Assembly (NCBI GenBank): GCA_030038955.1
Contig: JASHQV010000231.1
Span: 1 to 15,317 of the forward strand
Length of the DNA stretch: 15,317 nucleotides
Reading direction: 5' to 3'
From: Solirubrobacteraceae bacterium
GTDB lineage: Bacteria > Actinomycetota > Thermoleophilia > Solirubrobacterales > Solirubrobacteraceae
The position numbers and the translations under genes were made by a program. Shown in pieces: positions 1-7,869 of this stretch; positions within the stretch are counted from its first letter, which is position 1, and every line of letters starts with the position of its first letter. The notes below the pieces were generated by a model. The model was not told the DNA's origin. It saw only the letters and a list, made by a program, of their open reading frames with translations, and ran no database searches.

Positions 1-1770
1 CTGTCGGTGCAGGGGCTGCGGGTCGTGGTCGCGAGCTCGCGCAGCGACGTCGTCGACGAGGTCACGTTCACGCTGGAGCGCGGCGAGGTGCTCGGGCTCG
101 TCGGCGAGTCGGGGTCAGGGAAGACCACGGTTGCGCTGGCGCTGATGGCGCACACGCGGCGGGGCCTCGTGATCGACGGCGGCCAGGTGCTGTTCGACGG
201 GCGCGACCTGCTGACGCTGGGACCGGCGATACGCGAGCTGCGTGGTGCGCGGATCGCCTACGTCGCCCAGGATCCGACGAGCGCGCTGAACCCGACGCTC
301 AAGGTTGGCACGCAGCTTCGCGAGGTGTTCGGAGCCCACGGCGCCGATCGGCTCGGCGGCATCAGCGTCGCGGAGCGGATCGAGCAACTGCTCGGCGAGG
401 TCCGGCTCGAGGGCGTCGACCACGCGCTCGACGTGTTCCCGCATCAGCTCTCAGGCGGCCAGCAGCAGCGGGTGATGCTGGCGATGGCGTTCGCCTGCAG
501 GCCTGATCTGATCATCCTCGATGAGCCGACCACGGGTCTCGACGTGACCACCCAACGACACGTGCTCGACACCGTCCGCGGCTTGTGTCGCAGCTACGAC
601 ATCGGCGCCGTGTATGTGAGCCACGATCTCGCCGTGGTCGGGGAGCTCGCGGACCGCATCAGCGTGATGTATGCCGGGCGTCTCGTCGAGCTGGGCGACA
701 CGACGCAGGTGTTCAGGGGGCCCGGACACCCGTACACCCGCGGGCTGTTGCGCGCGATCCCGTCGCCGACGCGGGCACACGTGCTGGCCGGCATGGAGGG
801 CCAGCCGCCGCGCCCGGGCGCGCGCCCGGACGGCTGCTTCTTCGCGCCGCGCTGCGAGTTCGTGCTCGACAGCTGCCGACTGCAGGCACCGGCAGCTGTG
901 ACGCTGGACCCCGGAGGCCGCCATCTGGCTCGGTGCGTGCGGGCCGAGGAGGTGATCAAGCTGCCGCCGCTGGCGGAGCTGCCCGAACGCGAGCGCGTCG
1001 GCGTCGACGCCGACGAGCAGCCGCTGCTCGAGGTGCGGGACCTGAACGCCGGCTACGGCGACAGACGGATCCTGAGCGCGATCAACTTCGCGGTGACGCC
1101 TCGCCGCTGCCTGGCGATCGTCGGCGAGTCGGGCGCCGGCAAGACCACGCTCGCCCGCTGCATCGTCGGCTTGCACTCGCGCTGGCGCGGGGAGATCGCG
1201 TTCAAGGGGACGCCGCTGCAGCCAGACCGCCGCCATCGCCCCCGCGAGGTGATCCGCCACACGCAGTACGTGTTCCAGAACCCCTACACGTCACTGAACC
1301 CACGCAAGACGGTCGGCCAGCTGGTCGAGCAGCCGCTGCGGGAGCTGTTCTCGCTGTCACGGCAGGAGCGCGCGCAGCGGGTGACCGCGGCGCTCGAGGA
1401 GTCAGCGCTGAGCGCCGACTACGCCCGCCGCTACCCCGACCAGCTGTCCGGCGGCGAGCGCCAGCGCGCGGCGATCGCACGAGCGCTGGTCGTCGGACCG
1501 GAGCTGTTGGTCTGCGACGAGGTCACCTCGGCGCTGGATGTCTCCGTGCAGGCGGCGATCGTCGAGCTGCTCCACCGCCTGCAGCGCACCCGCGGCGTCA
1601 CCGTGATCCTGATCACGCACAACCTGGCGCTCGTGCGCAGCCTCGCGGACGACGTGCTGATCCTCCACGACGGCGTGATCGTCGAGCACGGCCCGGCGGT
1701 GCTCGACAGCCCGCAGACCGCGTACGCGCAAGAGCTGCTCGCCAACGTCCCCTCGCTTGAACTCGCATAG
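1..1770 (+). CDS. Fused dipeptide/oligopeptide-type ABC transporter ATPase (DppD-DppF-like), 5' partial
   Basis: Cytoplasmic energising subunit with two complete ATP-binding domains in one chain, as in DppD+DppF or OppD+OppF fused. Residue numbers are from GTG 7. Domain 1: Walker A GESGSGKT at 33-40, signature LSGGQ near 148, Walker B LIILDEP near 170, H-loop SHD near 206. A Cys-rich tail (about 270-312, C-x5-C-x6-C then a fourth Cys) matches the oligopeptide C-terminal extension that binds an iron-sulfur cluster in at least one DppD. Domain 2: Walker A GESGAGKT near 373, LSGGE near 480, Walker B with CDEVTSALD, H-loop THN near 537; it lacks the Cys-rich tail. The frame is open to base 1 and LSVQGLRV resembles the residues just after a typical start, so the true start is probably a few codons upstream. 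The permeases and binding protein should lie to the left. The stop overlaps the SDR start by 1 nt. Substrate unknown. Confidence 0.93.
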   Translation: MSVQGLRVVVASSRSDVVDEVTFTLERGEVLGLVGESGSGKTTVALALMAHTRRGLVIDGGQVLFDGRDLLTLGPAIRELRGARIAYVAQDPTSALNPTLKVGTQLREVFGAHGADRLGGISVAERIEQLLGEVRLEGVDHALDVFPHQLSGGQQQRVMLAMAFACRPDLIILDEPTTGLDVTTQRHVLDTVRGLCRSYDIGAVYVSHDLAVVGELADRISVMYAGRLVELGDTTQVFRGPGHPYTRGLLRAIPSPTRAHVLAGMEGQPPRPGARPDGCFFAPRCEFVLDSCRLQAPAAVTLDPGGRHLARCVRAEEVIKLPPLAELPERERVGVDADEQPLLEVRDLNAGYGDRRILSAINFAVTPRRCLAIVGESGAGKTTLARCIVGLHSRWRGEIAFKGTPLQPDRRHRPREVIRHTQYVFQNPYTSLNPRKTVGQLVEQPLRELFSLSRQERAQRVTAALEESALSADYARRYPDQLSGGERQRAAIARALVVGPELLVCDEVTSALDVSVQAAIVELLHRLQRTRGVTVILITHNLALVRSLADDVLILHDGVIVEHGPAVLDSPQTAYAQELLANVPSLELA

Positions 1771-2600
1771 TGGCTGCGGCGACCAGCACCGGCACGCGCG
1801 ACCGGCGGTCGCCCCTGGCCCCCGACGCCAACGCCGGGCGCGTCGCGCTGATCACCGGAGGGGGAACGGGGATCGGCCGTGCGACCGCGCTCGAGCTGGC
1901 GCGCTCCGGGGCGCGTGTCGCGATCTGCGGGCGCCGGCCGGAGCCGCTGGCCGAGACCGAGCGGTCGATCGCGGCGATCGGTGGCGAGTGTCTGGCGCTC
2001 GCGGCAGACATCCGCGAGCCCGAGCAGGTCGAGCGCGCGGTGGAGCGCGCGGTCGGGCGGCTCGGCGGAATCGACGTGCTCGTAAACTGCGCCGGCGGCC
2101 AGTTCCAGGCGCCCGCCGAGGAGATCACCGACCGTGGCTGGCGGGCGGTCGAGCGGCTCACGCTGGACGCGACCTGGAGCGTCACCCGGACGGTCGCCGA
2201 GCGCTCGATGATCCCGCGTCGCGGCGGCCTGATCGCGTTCATCGGCTTCAGCCCGCTGCGCGGCATCCCCGGCTTCGCGCACGCCTGCGCAGCGCGTGCG
2301 GCGGTCGCCAACCTCGCCGCCGGCCTGGCGCTGGAGTGGAGCCGCTTCAGGATCCGCACGGTGTGCGTCGCCGCCGGCACGATCGCGACCGAGGCGCTGT
2401 CCGCGTACGGCGCCGAGGCAGTCGAAGGCTGGCGCAGCTCGGTGCCGCTCGGGCGCCTCGGCGATCCGTTCGAGGTCGCCAGCGTGATCGCCTTCCTGGC
2501 CTCCGCCGGCGGTGCCTACGTGACCGGCACGACAGTCGCGGTCGACGGTGGCGCCGACGCCTGGGGACTTGCGCAGCGTCCGCCCGAGGTGCTGCGGTGA
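1770..2600 (+). CDS. SDR family oxidoreductase, PECR/dienoyl-CoA-reductase-like
   Basis: 276-aa NAD(P)-dependent short-chain dehydrogenase/reductase. The cofactor motif TGGGTGIG is at residues 29-36, NCAGG at 106-110, and the C-terminal VTGTTVAVDGGAD is typical of the superfamily. The classical Ser-Tyr-Lys positions are Gly159, Ala172 and Arg176 by my alignment to FabG. The pattern H-x-x-AARA followed by LALEW and IRTV resembles human peroxisomal trans-2-enoyl-CoA reductase (PECR) and dienoyl-CoA-reductase-like SDRs, which also lack the classical triad. A reaction on an enoyl-CoA or related acyl-CoA is therefore likelier than a simple alcohol dehydrogenase, but this is inference. The GTG start overlaps the TAG stop of the ABC ATPase (TAGTG) and has no good ribosome site, so translation is probably coupled. 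About 22 low-complexity residues precede the Rossmann fold. The stop overlaps the CoA ligase start by 4 nt. Confidence 0.9.
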   Translation: MAAATSTGTRDRRSPLAPDANAGRVALITGGGTGIGRATALELARSGARVAICGRRPEPLAETERSIAAIGGECLALAADIREPEQVERAVERAVGRLGGIDVLVNCAGGQFQAPAEEITDRGWRAVERLTLDATWSVTRTVAERSMIPRRGGLIAFIGFSPLRGIPGFAHACAARAAVANLAAGLALEWSRFRIRTVCVAAGTIATEALSAYGAEAVEGWRSSVPLGRLGDPFEVASVIAFLASAGGAYVTGTTVAVDGGADAWGLAQRPPEVLR

Positions 2601-4738
2601 GCGTCGCGCGCGACCTGCAGCCACTGTTCGATCCCGCCTCGGTCGCGGTCGTCGGCGCCTCCGACGATCCGCGCAAGTGGGGCAACTGGCTGGCGCGGCG
2701 GGCGCTGCGTGGCGAGCACCGGCGGACCGTGTCGCTCGTCAACCGCGCCGGCGGTGAGATCCTCTCGCGCCCCGCATGGCGGTCGCTGACCGAGTTGCCG
2801 CAGGGCGCCGAGCTGGTGGTGATCGCGGTTCCGGCCAGCGCACTCGAGCAGACCGTCGAGGAGGCGCTCACGGTCGGCGCCCGGGCGATCGTGGCGATCA
2901 CCGCCGGCACCACCGGCGGACGGCTCGACGGCGAGCTGGCGGCGCGCGTGCGGGCCGCCGGTGCCGTGCTGCTCGGCCCCAACTGCCTCGGCGTGTACGA
3001 CGCGGCCAGCGAGCTCGAGCTGGTCTCGAACGACCTGCCCCCGGGAACGATCGGGCTGCTCTCGCAGAGCGGCAACCTCGCGCTCGAGGTCGGGCTGCTG
3101 GCACGCGAGACGGGGCTCGGCTTCTCCCGGTTCGTGTCGCTCGGCAACCAGGCGGACGTCGAGGCGGCGGAGCTGATCGAGGCGCTCGCCGAGCACGACC
3201 GCACCGAGGCGATCGCCCTGTACGTGGAGGACTTCCGCGACGGTCGAGCGTTCACGCGCGCGGCCGCCGCAGCGACCGCCTGCGGCAAGCCGGTGGTGCT
3301 GCTGACGATCGACCGTCACGCGGCGACCGAGCGGGCGGTGCGCTCGCACACGGGCGCGCTGGCCAGCGACAGCGCCGCGATCGACGCCGCCTGCCGCGCC
3401 GCCGGGATCGAGCGGGTGCGGACGCCCAGCGACCTCGTCGACCTGGTCCAGGGGCTGATCCGCACGACACCGCCGCAAGGCCGGAGCGTGGCCGTGCTCG
3501 CCGACGGCGGCGGCCACGGCGGGATCGCCGCCTCACTGGCGACGGCCGCAGGGCTCGAGCTGCCTGAGCTCGAGCCGCAGACGGTCGCGGCGCTGCGCGC
3601 GGAGCTGCCCGACACTGCGGCCTGCTCGAACCCGGTCGACCTGGCGGGCGGCGGCGAGCAGGACATCCGCACGTTCGAACGGGCCGCCCGGGTGCTGCTT
3701 CGCTCCGGCGAGGTCGACGCGGTCCTGATGACCGGGTACTTCGGCGGCTATGCGGAGTACGGCGACCTGTTCGGCGACTCCGAGGTCGCCGTCGGCGAGG
3801 CGCTGGCGCTGGCGTCGCGCGCCGCCGGCCGGCCGCTGGTGACGCAGACGATGCACGCTGACACCCCTGGCGCCGACGCGCTGCGACGCTCCGGCGCGCC
3901 GGTGTATCGCACGATCGAGCAGGCGACCCGCGTGCTGGCGCGCCTGGTCCGACGGGCAGAGCATGGCCGCCAGCAGCAGTGGCCCGACGCCGTGCCGAGC
4001 TTGCCGGCGCCCGCGACCGCGGTCACCGATCACGAGTATGGCGGCGTGCGCGCGCTGCTCGAGCGCGGCGGCGTTCCGTTCTCCGCCCAGCGCACGGTTG
4101 CGTCGCTGTCCGACGCCCGTGCCGCCGCCGTCGCGATCGGCTATCCGGTCGTGCTGAAGGCCGTTGGCCAGCTGCACAAGTCGGACGCCGGCGGAGTCGC
4201 GCTTGGGCTGCGCGACGAGGCCGCGCTGATTCGCGCGTTCGCGGATATCGCCGACAGCCTGCAGCCGCCCGCGTTCTCGGTCGAGGCGATGGCGCCGACT
4301 GCCGACGGCGTCGAGCTGCTGATCGGCACGCGCTGGGACGCGCGCTTCGGGCCGATCGCGCTGGTCGGCCTCGGCGGCATCTACACGGAGGTGATGCGCG
4401 ACGTCGTCGTTGCGCTGGCTCCGGTGGCCGAGGAGCAGGCGGCCGAGATGCTGCGATCGCTGCGCGCCTGGCCGCTGCTGGCGGGTGCCCGCGGGCGCCC
4501 GCCGCTCGACTCCGACGCGGCCGCCGCGGCGCTGGCGGCGCTGACCCGCTTCGCCGCCAAGCATCCGGAGCTGGCGGAGGTCGAGGTCAACCCGCTGCTG
4601 GTGCTGGCGCGGGGCGCGGTCGCGCTCGACGCGCGCGCGGTCCCAGCGAGCAGGCCGGCGACCCCTGAAGATCGACACGAGAGCACAAGGAGCAACGACC
4701 GATGGAGTTCACCTACACCGAGCGCCAGCGCGAGCTGA
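2597..4738 (+). CDS. ADP-forming acyl-CoA ligase (acetate--CoA ligase family), single chain
   Basis: 713-aa NDP-forming acyl-CoA synthetase converting a carboxylate, CoA and ATP to acyl-CoA, ADP and phosphate. Domain order is CoA-binding Rossmann (VAVVGAS at 16-22), succinyl-CoA-ligase-like domains, then ATP-grasp (about 478-680). The active-site phosphohistidine is probably His251 in the family motif SHTGALA. ATP-grasp landmarks are VVLKAVG near 517-523, HKSDAGGV near 527-534, GGIYTEV near 592 and EVNPL near 663. Length fits the fused alpha-beta form. The frame is open further upstream inside the SDR gene, but GTG 2597 follows GAGG (2586-2589, 7-nt spacing) and overlaps the SDR stop (GTGA), so it is the preferred start. 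The end overlaps the following dehydrogenase by 37 nt. Relatives activate acetate, branched acyl, pimelate or hydroxycinnamate; the substrate here is unknown, but the flanking beta-oxidation genes imply that it feeds them. Confidence 0.93.
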   Translation: MSVARDLQPLFDPASVAVVGASDDPRKWGNWLARRALRGEHRRTVSLVNRAGGEILSRPAWRSLTELPQGAELVVIAVPASALEQTVEEALTVGARAIVAITAGTTGGRLDGELAARVRAAGAVLLGPNCLGVYDAASELELVSNDLPPGTIGLLSQSGNLALEVGLLARETGLGFSRFVSLGNQADVEAAELIEALAEHDRTEAIALYVEDFRDGRAFTRAAAAATACGKPVVLLTIDRHAATERAVRSHTGALASDSAAIDAACRAAGIERVRTPSDLVDLVQGLIRTTPPQGRSVAVLADGGGHGGIAASLATAAGLELPELEPQTVAALRAELPDTAACSNPVDLAGGGEQDIRTFERAARVLLRSGEVDAVLMTGYFGGYAEYGDLFGDSEVAVGEALALASRAAGRPLVTQTMHADTPGADALRRSGAPVYRTIEQATRVLARLVRRAEHGRQQQWPDAVPSLPAPATAVTDHEYGGVRALLERGGVPFSAQRTVASLSDARAAAVAIGYPVVLKAVGQLHKSDAGGVALGLRDEAALIRAFADIADSLQPPAFSVEAMAPTADGVELLIGTRWDARFGPIALVGLGGIYTEVMRDVVVALAPVAEEQAAEMLRSLRAWPLLAGARGRPPLDSDAAAAALAALTRFAAKHPELAEVEVNPLLVLARGAVALDARAVPASRPATPEDRHESTRSNDRWSSPTPSASAS
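4687..4692 (+). promoter_or_regulatory. Strong Shine-Dalgarno AAGGAG deciding the start at 4702
   Basis: AAGGAG lies 9 nt before ATG 4702 and inside the 3' end of the CoA ligase gene. It fixes the start of the first acyl-CoA dehydrogenase despite the 37-nt overlap with the ligase. It is the clearest ribosome site in the + operon, suggesting that this gene is translated independently of the ligase. Confidence 0.85.
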
Positions 4739-5943
4739 AGCAGCGAGCAGCAGCGCTGACGGACGCGATCATCCCGTTCGAGGAGCCGTGCGAGCAGCAG
4801 CGGGGCCTGCCCGCCGAGTCGCTCGATCGGATCCGCGAGCTGACGTTGGAGGCTCGCCTGAACGCGATCAACATGCCGGCCGAATGGGGCGGCCAGGGAC
4901 TCTCGACGCTGGAGCAGGTGATCGTCTCCGAACAGCTCGGCAAGCTCACGAACGCGCTGTGGGACGCCGTCTGGCGACCCGCCAACGCGCTGCGCCACTG
5001 CACCGCGGCGCAGCGCGAGCGTTACCTGATTCCGGCGATCGAAGGCCGGCGCCGAGACTGCTTCGCGGTCACCGAGGAGGCCGCCGGCTCGGATCCGTCG
5101 CTGATCCAGACGATCGCTGCGCCAACGGACTCGGGCGGCTTCCGGATCAACGGCGAGAAGTGGTTCGTGACGGTCGGCGACATCGCCGACTTCCTGATCG
5201 TCCTGGCGCTTGTCCTGCCCGAGCGCCGGCCGACGCTGTTCCTGGTCGACAAGGACCTGCCGGGCGTCACGATCAAGCGCACGCCCGCGTACATGCACAC
5301 GTTCGTGTTCGAACACCCCGAGTTCGTGTTCGACAACGTAGAGGTCGGAGCAGAGCAGCTGCTCGGAGAGGTCGGCGAGGGGTACGAGCTGACGCGCGAG
5401 TGGTTCGTCGAGGAGCGTCTGATGATCGCCGCCCGCGTGCTCGGGGCCGCGGAGCGCGCGCTATCGCTGGCGACCGAGTGGGCCTCCGAGCGCGTGCAGT
5501 TCGGGCAGCCGATCGCCGACAACCAGATGATCGGCGCGATGATTGCCGACAGCGCCTGCGAGATCGCGCTGAACCGCGCGCTCACCTACCAGGTCGCGTG
5601 GGAGGCCGACAACGGTCTCCCCCGCAAGCAGCTCCATGCGAAGGCGGCGATGGTCAAGCTCGCCGGCTCCGAGGCGGCCGGGCGCGTGGTCGATCGCGCG
5701 GTGCAGATCTTCGGTGGCCGCGGCTACATGCGCGAGCACCCGGTCGAACGCCTGTACCGCGAGATCCGCGTAGACCGCATCTGGGAGGGCACCTCCGAGA
5801 TCCAGCGGCTGATCATCGCCAACGAGTCACGTAAGCGCGGGCTCGGGACGTTGCTGTCGTTCGGCGCGGCCGGCGGAGCCGGCGCGAGCGAGGCCGGCGA
5901 CGCCGCAACGGCCGCACCGGCCGGAGCGACGGCCAGTGTCTGA
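4702..5943 (+). CDS. Acyl-CoA dehydrogenase 1
   Basis: 413-aa FAD flavoenzyme introducing a trans-2 double bond into an acyl-CoA and passing electrons to ETF. The N-terminal helical domain begins FTYTERQRELKQRAA. The middle beta-domain has VTEEAAGSDPS (near 130) and GEKWFVTVGD. The C-terminal domain has ASERVQFGQPIADNQ (about 258-272), the FGGRGY segment and EGTSEIQRLIIAN. Glu362 before GTS aligns with the catalytic base of medium-chain acyl-CoA dehydrogenase (Glu376), so the enzyme should be active. A low-complexity Ala/Gly-rich tail of about 28 residues follows the fold. Upstream overlap with the ligase is 37 nt and downstream overlap with the crotonase is 8 nt. Chain-length or substrate preference cannot be read from the sequence. 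Confidence 0.95.
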   Translation: MEFTYTERQRELKQRAAALTDAIIPFEEPCEQQRGLPAESLDRIRELTLEARLNAINMPAEWGGQGLSTLEQVIVSEQLGKLTNALWDAVWRPANALRHCTAAQRERYLIPAIEGRRRDCFAVTEEAAGSDPSLIQTIAAPTDSGGFRINGEKWFVTVGDIADFLIVLALVLPERRPTLFLVDKDLPGVTIKRTPAYMHTFVFEHPEFVFDNVEVGAEQLLGEVGEGYELTREWFVEERLMIAARVLGAAERALSLATEWASERVQFGQPIADNQMIGAMIADSACEIALNRALTYQVAWEADNGLPRKQLHAKAAMVKLAGSEAAGRVVDRAVQIFGGRGYMREHPVERLYREIRVDRIWEGTSEIQRLIIANESRKRGLGTLLSFGAAGGAGASEAGDAATAAPAGATASV

Positions 5944-6694
5944 GCTGGTGCGTGTCGAGCGCCATGGCTCCACCTGCATCGTGCGGCTGCAGCGCGAGCA
6001 GAAGCTGAATGCAATCTCGGCCGAGCTCGAGCGTCAGCTGTGCGCGGCGCTGGAGCGACCGGAGCTGCAGGCGGCGGCGTGCGTGATCGTCGCCGGCGGC
6101 GCCCGGGCGTTCTCGGCCGGCGCCGACCTCGGCGAGCTGCACGGCCGCACTCCGGCACAGGTCGCCGACTACTACCGGGCCACCGGCGACTTCACCGAGC
6201 GCGTAGCCGAGCTGCCGCAGCCTACGTTCAGCGCGATCTCGGGCTGGTGTCTCGGCGCAGGTCTGGAGCTGGCGCTGGCGACCGACTTCCGGATCGCCGA
6301 GCAGTCGGCGATCTTCGGCCTGCCGGAGGTGGGGATCGGGATCGTCCCCAGCTCGGGCGGGACCCACCGGCTGGTGCGACTGCTCGGCGTCGCGCGCGCG
6401 AAGGAGCTGATCCTGCTGCGCGAGCGCGTGACCGCCGCCGAGGCGCACCGGCTTGGGCTGGTGACGGAGGTCGTCGGGGACGGCGACGCGGTGACCGCCG
6501 CGCTCGCCCACTGCGAGCGGCTGGCGGCGCTGCCGCGACTGGCGGTACAGCTCGCTGGACAGGTGATCGACGCCGCTGCGGAGGCCTCGCGGCTGGCCGC
6601 GCTCGAGCTCGAGCGACTCGCCTACATGGCGCTGTCGCAGGCGAGCCCCGCCGATTCCGCCGCAGCGGACGTCACGAGCGGTGTCGAGCGATGA
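5936..6694 (+). CDS. Enoyl-CoA hydratase/isomerase (crotonase family)
   Basis: 252-aa crotonase-fold protein, expected to hydrate a 2-enoyl-CoA. Both catalytic glutamates of rat enoyl-CoA hydratase (Glu144 and Glu164) have counterparts at the same 20-residue spacing: Glu111 in LGAGLELAL and Glu131 in FGLPEVGIG. The oxyanion-hole segments AFSAGADL (58-65) and WCLGAG (104-109) are present, as is the PSSGGTHRL segment. This supports hydratase activity, although isomerase or hydrolase activity is possible in this family. GTG 5936 is preceded by GGAG (5923-5926, 9-nt spacing). It overlaps dehydrogenase 1 by 8 nt and dehydrogenase 2 by 4 nt (ATGA), so the three are probably co-translated. The C-terminus is a little short and Ala-rich. 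Confidence 0.93.
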   Translation: MSELVRVERHGSTCIVRLQREQKLNAISAELERQLCAALERPELQAAACVIVAGGARAFSAGADLGELHGRTPAQVADYYRATGDFTERVAELPQPTFSAISGWCLGAGLELALATDFRIAEQSAIFGLPEVGIGIVPSSGGTHRLVRLLGVARAKELILLRERVTAAEAHRLGLVTEVVGDGDAVTAALAHCERLAALPRLAVQLAGQVIDAAAEASRLAALELERLAYMALSQASPADSAAADVTSGVER

Positions 6695-7842
6695 CCGACC
6701 TGGTCGAGCTGTCCGACGAGCAGCGCGAGATCCAGCGCATGTGCCGCGAGTTCGCGGCCAAGGAGATCCGCCCGATCTCCTTGGCCGTCGATGAGGCGGA
6801 CGTCGAGGTACCGCTGGACGTGTGGCGCAAGGCGGCAAGGCTGGGGCTGACGTCGTTCATGCTGCCGGCCGAGCACGGCGGCGGTGGCCTGACCGACTGC
6901 CTGACCGGCTGCATCGTCCAGGAGGAGCTGTCGTTCGGCTGCGCCGGAATCGGCAACCTGATCACCTCGGGCGGGTTCTTCGCCGAGCCGGTGATGGCGC
7001 TCGGCAGCGTGGCGCAGCAGCAGCGCTGGCTGGCGCCGCTGTGCGGCGATGATCCGCCGCTGACTGCGCTTGCGATCACCGAGCCGCAGAGTGGCTCCGA
7101 CGCCGGCTCGATCGTCACGGCCGCCAGGCGGGTTGACGGCGGCTACGTGCTGTCGGGGCAGAAGGCATGGGTCTCGAACGGCGGCGTGTCGAAGTTCTAC
7201 GTCGTGTTTGCCACGGTCGAGCCCGGCAGCGGCCATCGCGGCGTGACCGCGTTCGTCGTCGAGGACGACGACGCGGGGTTCTCGTGCGGGCCGCCGATCC
7301 GGAAGATGGGCCAGCGCGCGATCGTGAACGCGGAGCTGTTCCTGGACGAGCTGTTCGTGGCGGAGGATCGGCGTCTGGGGGACGAGGGGCAGGGCTTCGT
7401 CGGCTTGATGCGGACGTTCGACCGCTCCCGCGTGACGCTGGCAGCGTCGGCCACGGGGCTGGCGCGGGCCGCGTTGGAGTTCGCCACCGCCTACGCGAAC
7501 GAGCGCGTTCAGTTCGGCAAGCCGATCGCCGAGCACCAAGCGGTTGCGTTCCGGCTCGCCGACATGGCGGTTCGCGTCGACGCGTCGCGTCTGCTGACCT
7601 GGCGTGCAGCGACGATGCTCGACCGCGGCGTGCGAGCGACGACCGAGGCAGCGATGGCGAAGCTACATGCATCCGAGACCGCGATGTGGTGCACCTGGGC
7701 GGCGGTACAGACGCTCGGCGGTTGGGGCTACTCGCGCGAGTACCCGGTCGAGAAGTGGATGCGCGACGCCAAGCTCGAGGAGATCGAGGAAGGTACCTCC
7801 GACATCCAGCGGCTGGTGATCGCGCGCGGACTGACGCACTGA
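6691..7842 (+). CDS. Acyl-CoA dehydrogenase 2
   Basis: 383-aa FAD-dependent acyl-CoA dehydrogenase. It starts TDLVELSDEQREIQRMCREFA, typical of the family N-terminus. The middle domain carries LAITEPQSGSDAGS and SGQKAWVSNGG. The C-terminal domain carries NERVQFGKPIAEHQ, TLGGWGYSREYPVEKWMRDAK and EGTSDIQRLVIARGL. Glu367 before GTS is the expected catalytic base. The open frame extends far upstream through the crotonase gene, but ATG 6691 overlaps the crotonase stop (ATGA) and begins exactly where family similarity starts. It is clearly diverged from dehydrogenase 1. Because both keep the base, they are more likely two separate enzymes than an obligate heteromer with one dead subunit. It is the last gene of the + operon. 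Confidence 0.95.
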   Translation: MTDLVELSDEQREIQRMCREFAAKEIRPISLAVDEADVEVPLDVWRKAARLGLTSFMLPAEHGGGGLTDCLTGCIVQEELSFGCAGIGNLITSGGFFAEPVMALGSVAQQQRWLAPLCGDDPPLTALAITEPQSGSDAGSIVTAARRVDGGYVLSGQKAWVSNGGVSKFYVVFATVEPGSGHRGVTAFVVEDDDAGFSCGPPIRKMGQRAIVNAELFLDELFVAEDRRLGDEGQGFVGLMRTFDRSRVTLAASATGLARAALEFATAYANERVQFGKPIAEHQAVAFRLADMAVRVDASRLLTWRAATMLDRGVRATTEAAMAKLHASETAMWCTWAAVQTLGGWGYSREYPVEKWMRDAKLEEIEEGTSDIQRLVIARGLTH

Positions 7843-7845
7843 GAG

Positions 7846-7864
7846 CGCGCGCCGAGAACGCGCG
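7846..7864. terminator. Possible weak hairpin between convergent operons
   Basis: The 27 bp between the two facing stop codons contain CGCGCG (7846-7851), a 7-nt loop and CGCGCG (7859-7864). There is no U-tract on either strand, so intrinsic termination is doubtful. It may be chance in GC-rich DNA or an actinobacterial-type tail-less hairpin. Confidence 0.25.
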
Positions 7865-7869
7865 GCGGG

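Noticed and set aside
1431..2624. 397-codon open frame on the minus strand
   Set aside because: It is antisense to the SDR and ABC genes, is rich in Arg/Ala with no family motif, and is explained by high GC content suppressing stop codons. The + strand products have clear motifs.
7843..7869. Bidirectional intrinsic terminator
   Set aside because: A CGCGCG stem is present but there is no T-run on either strand; kept only as a low-confidence feature.
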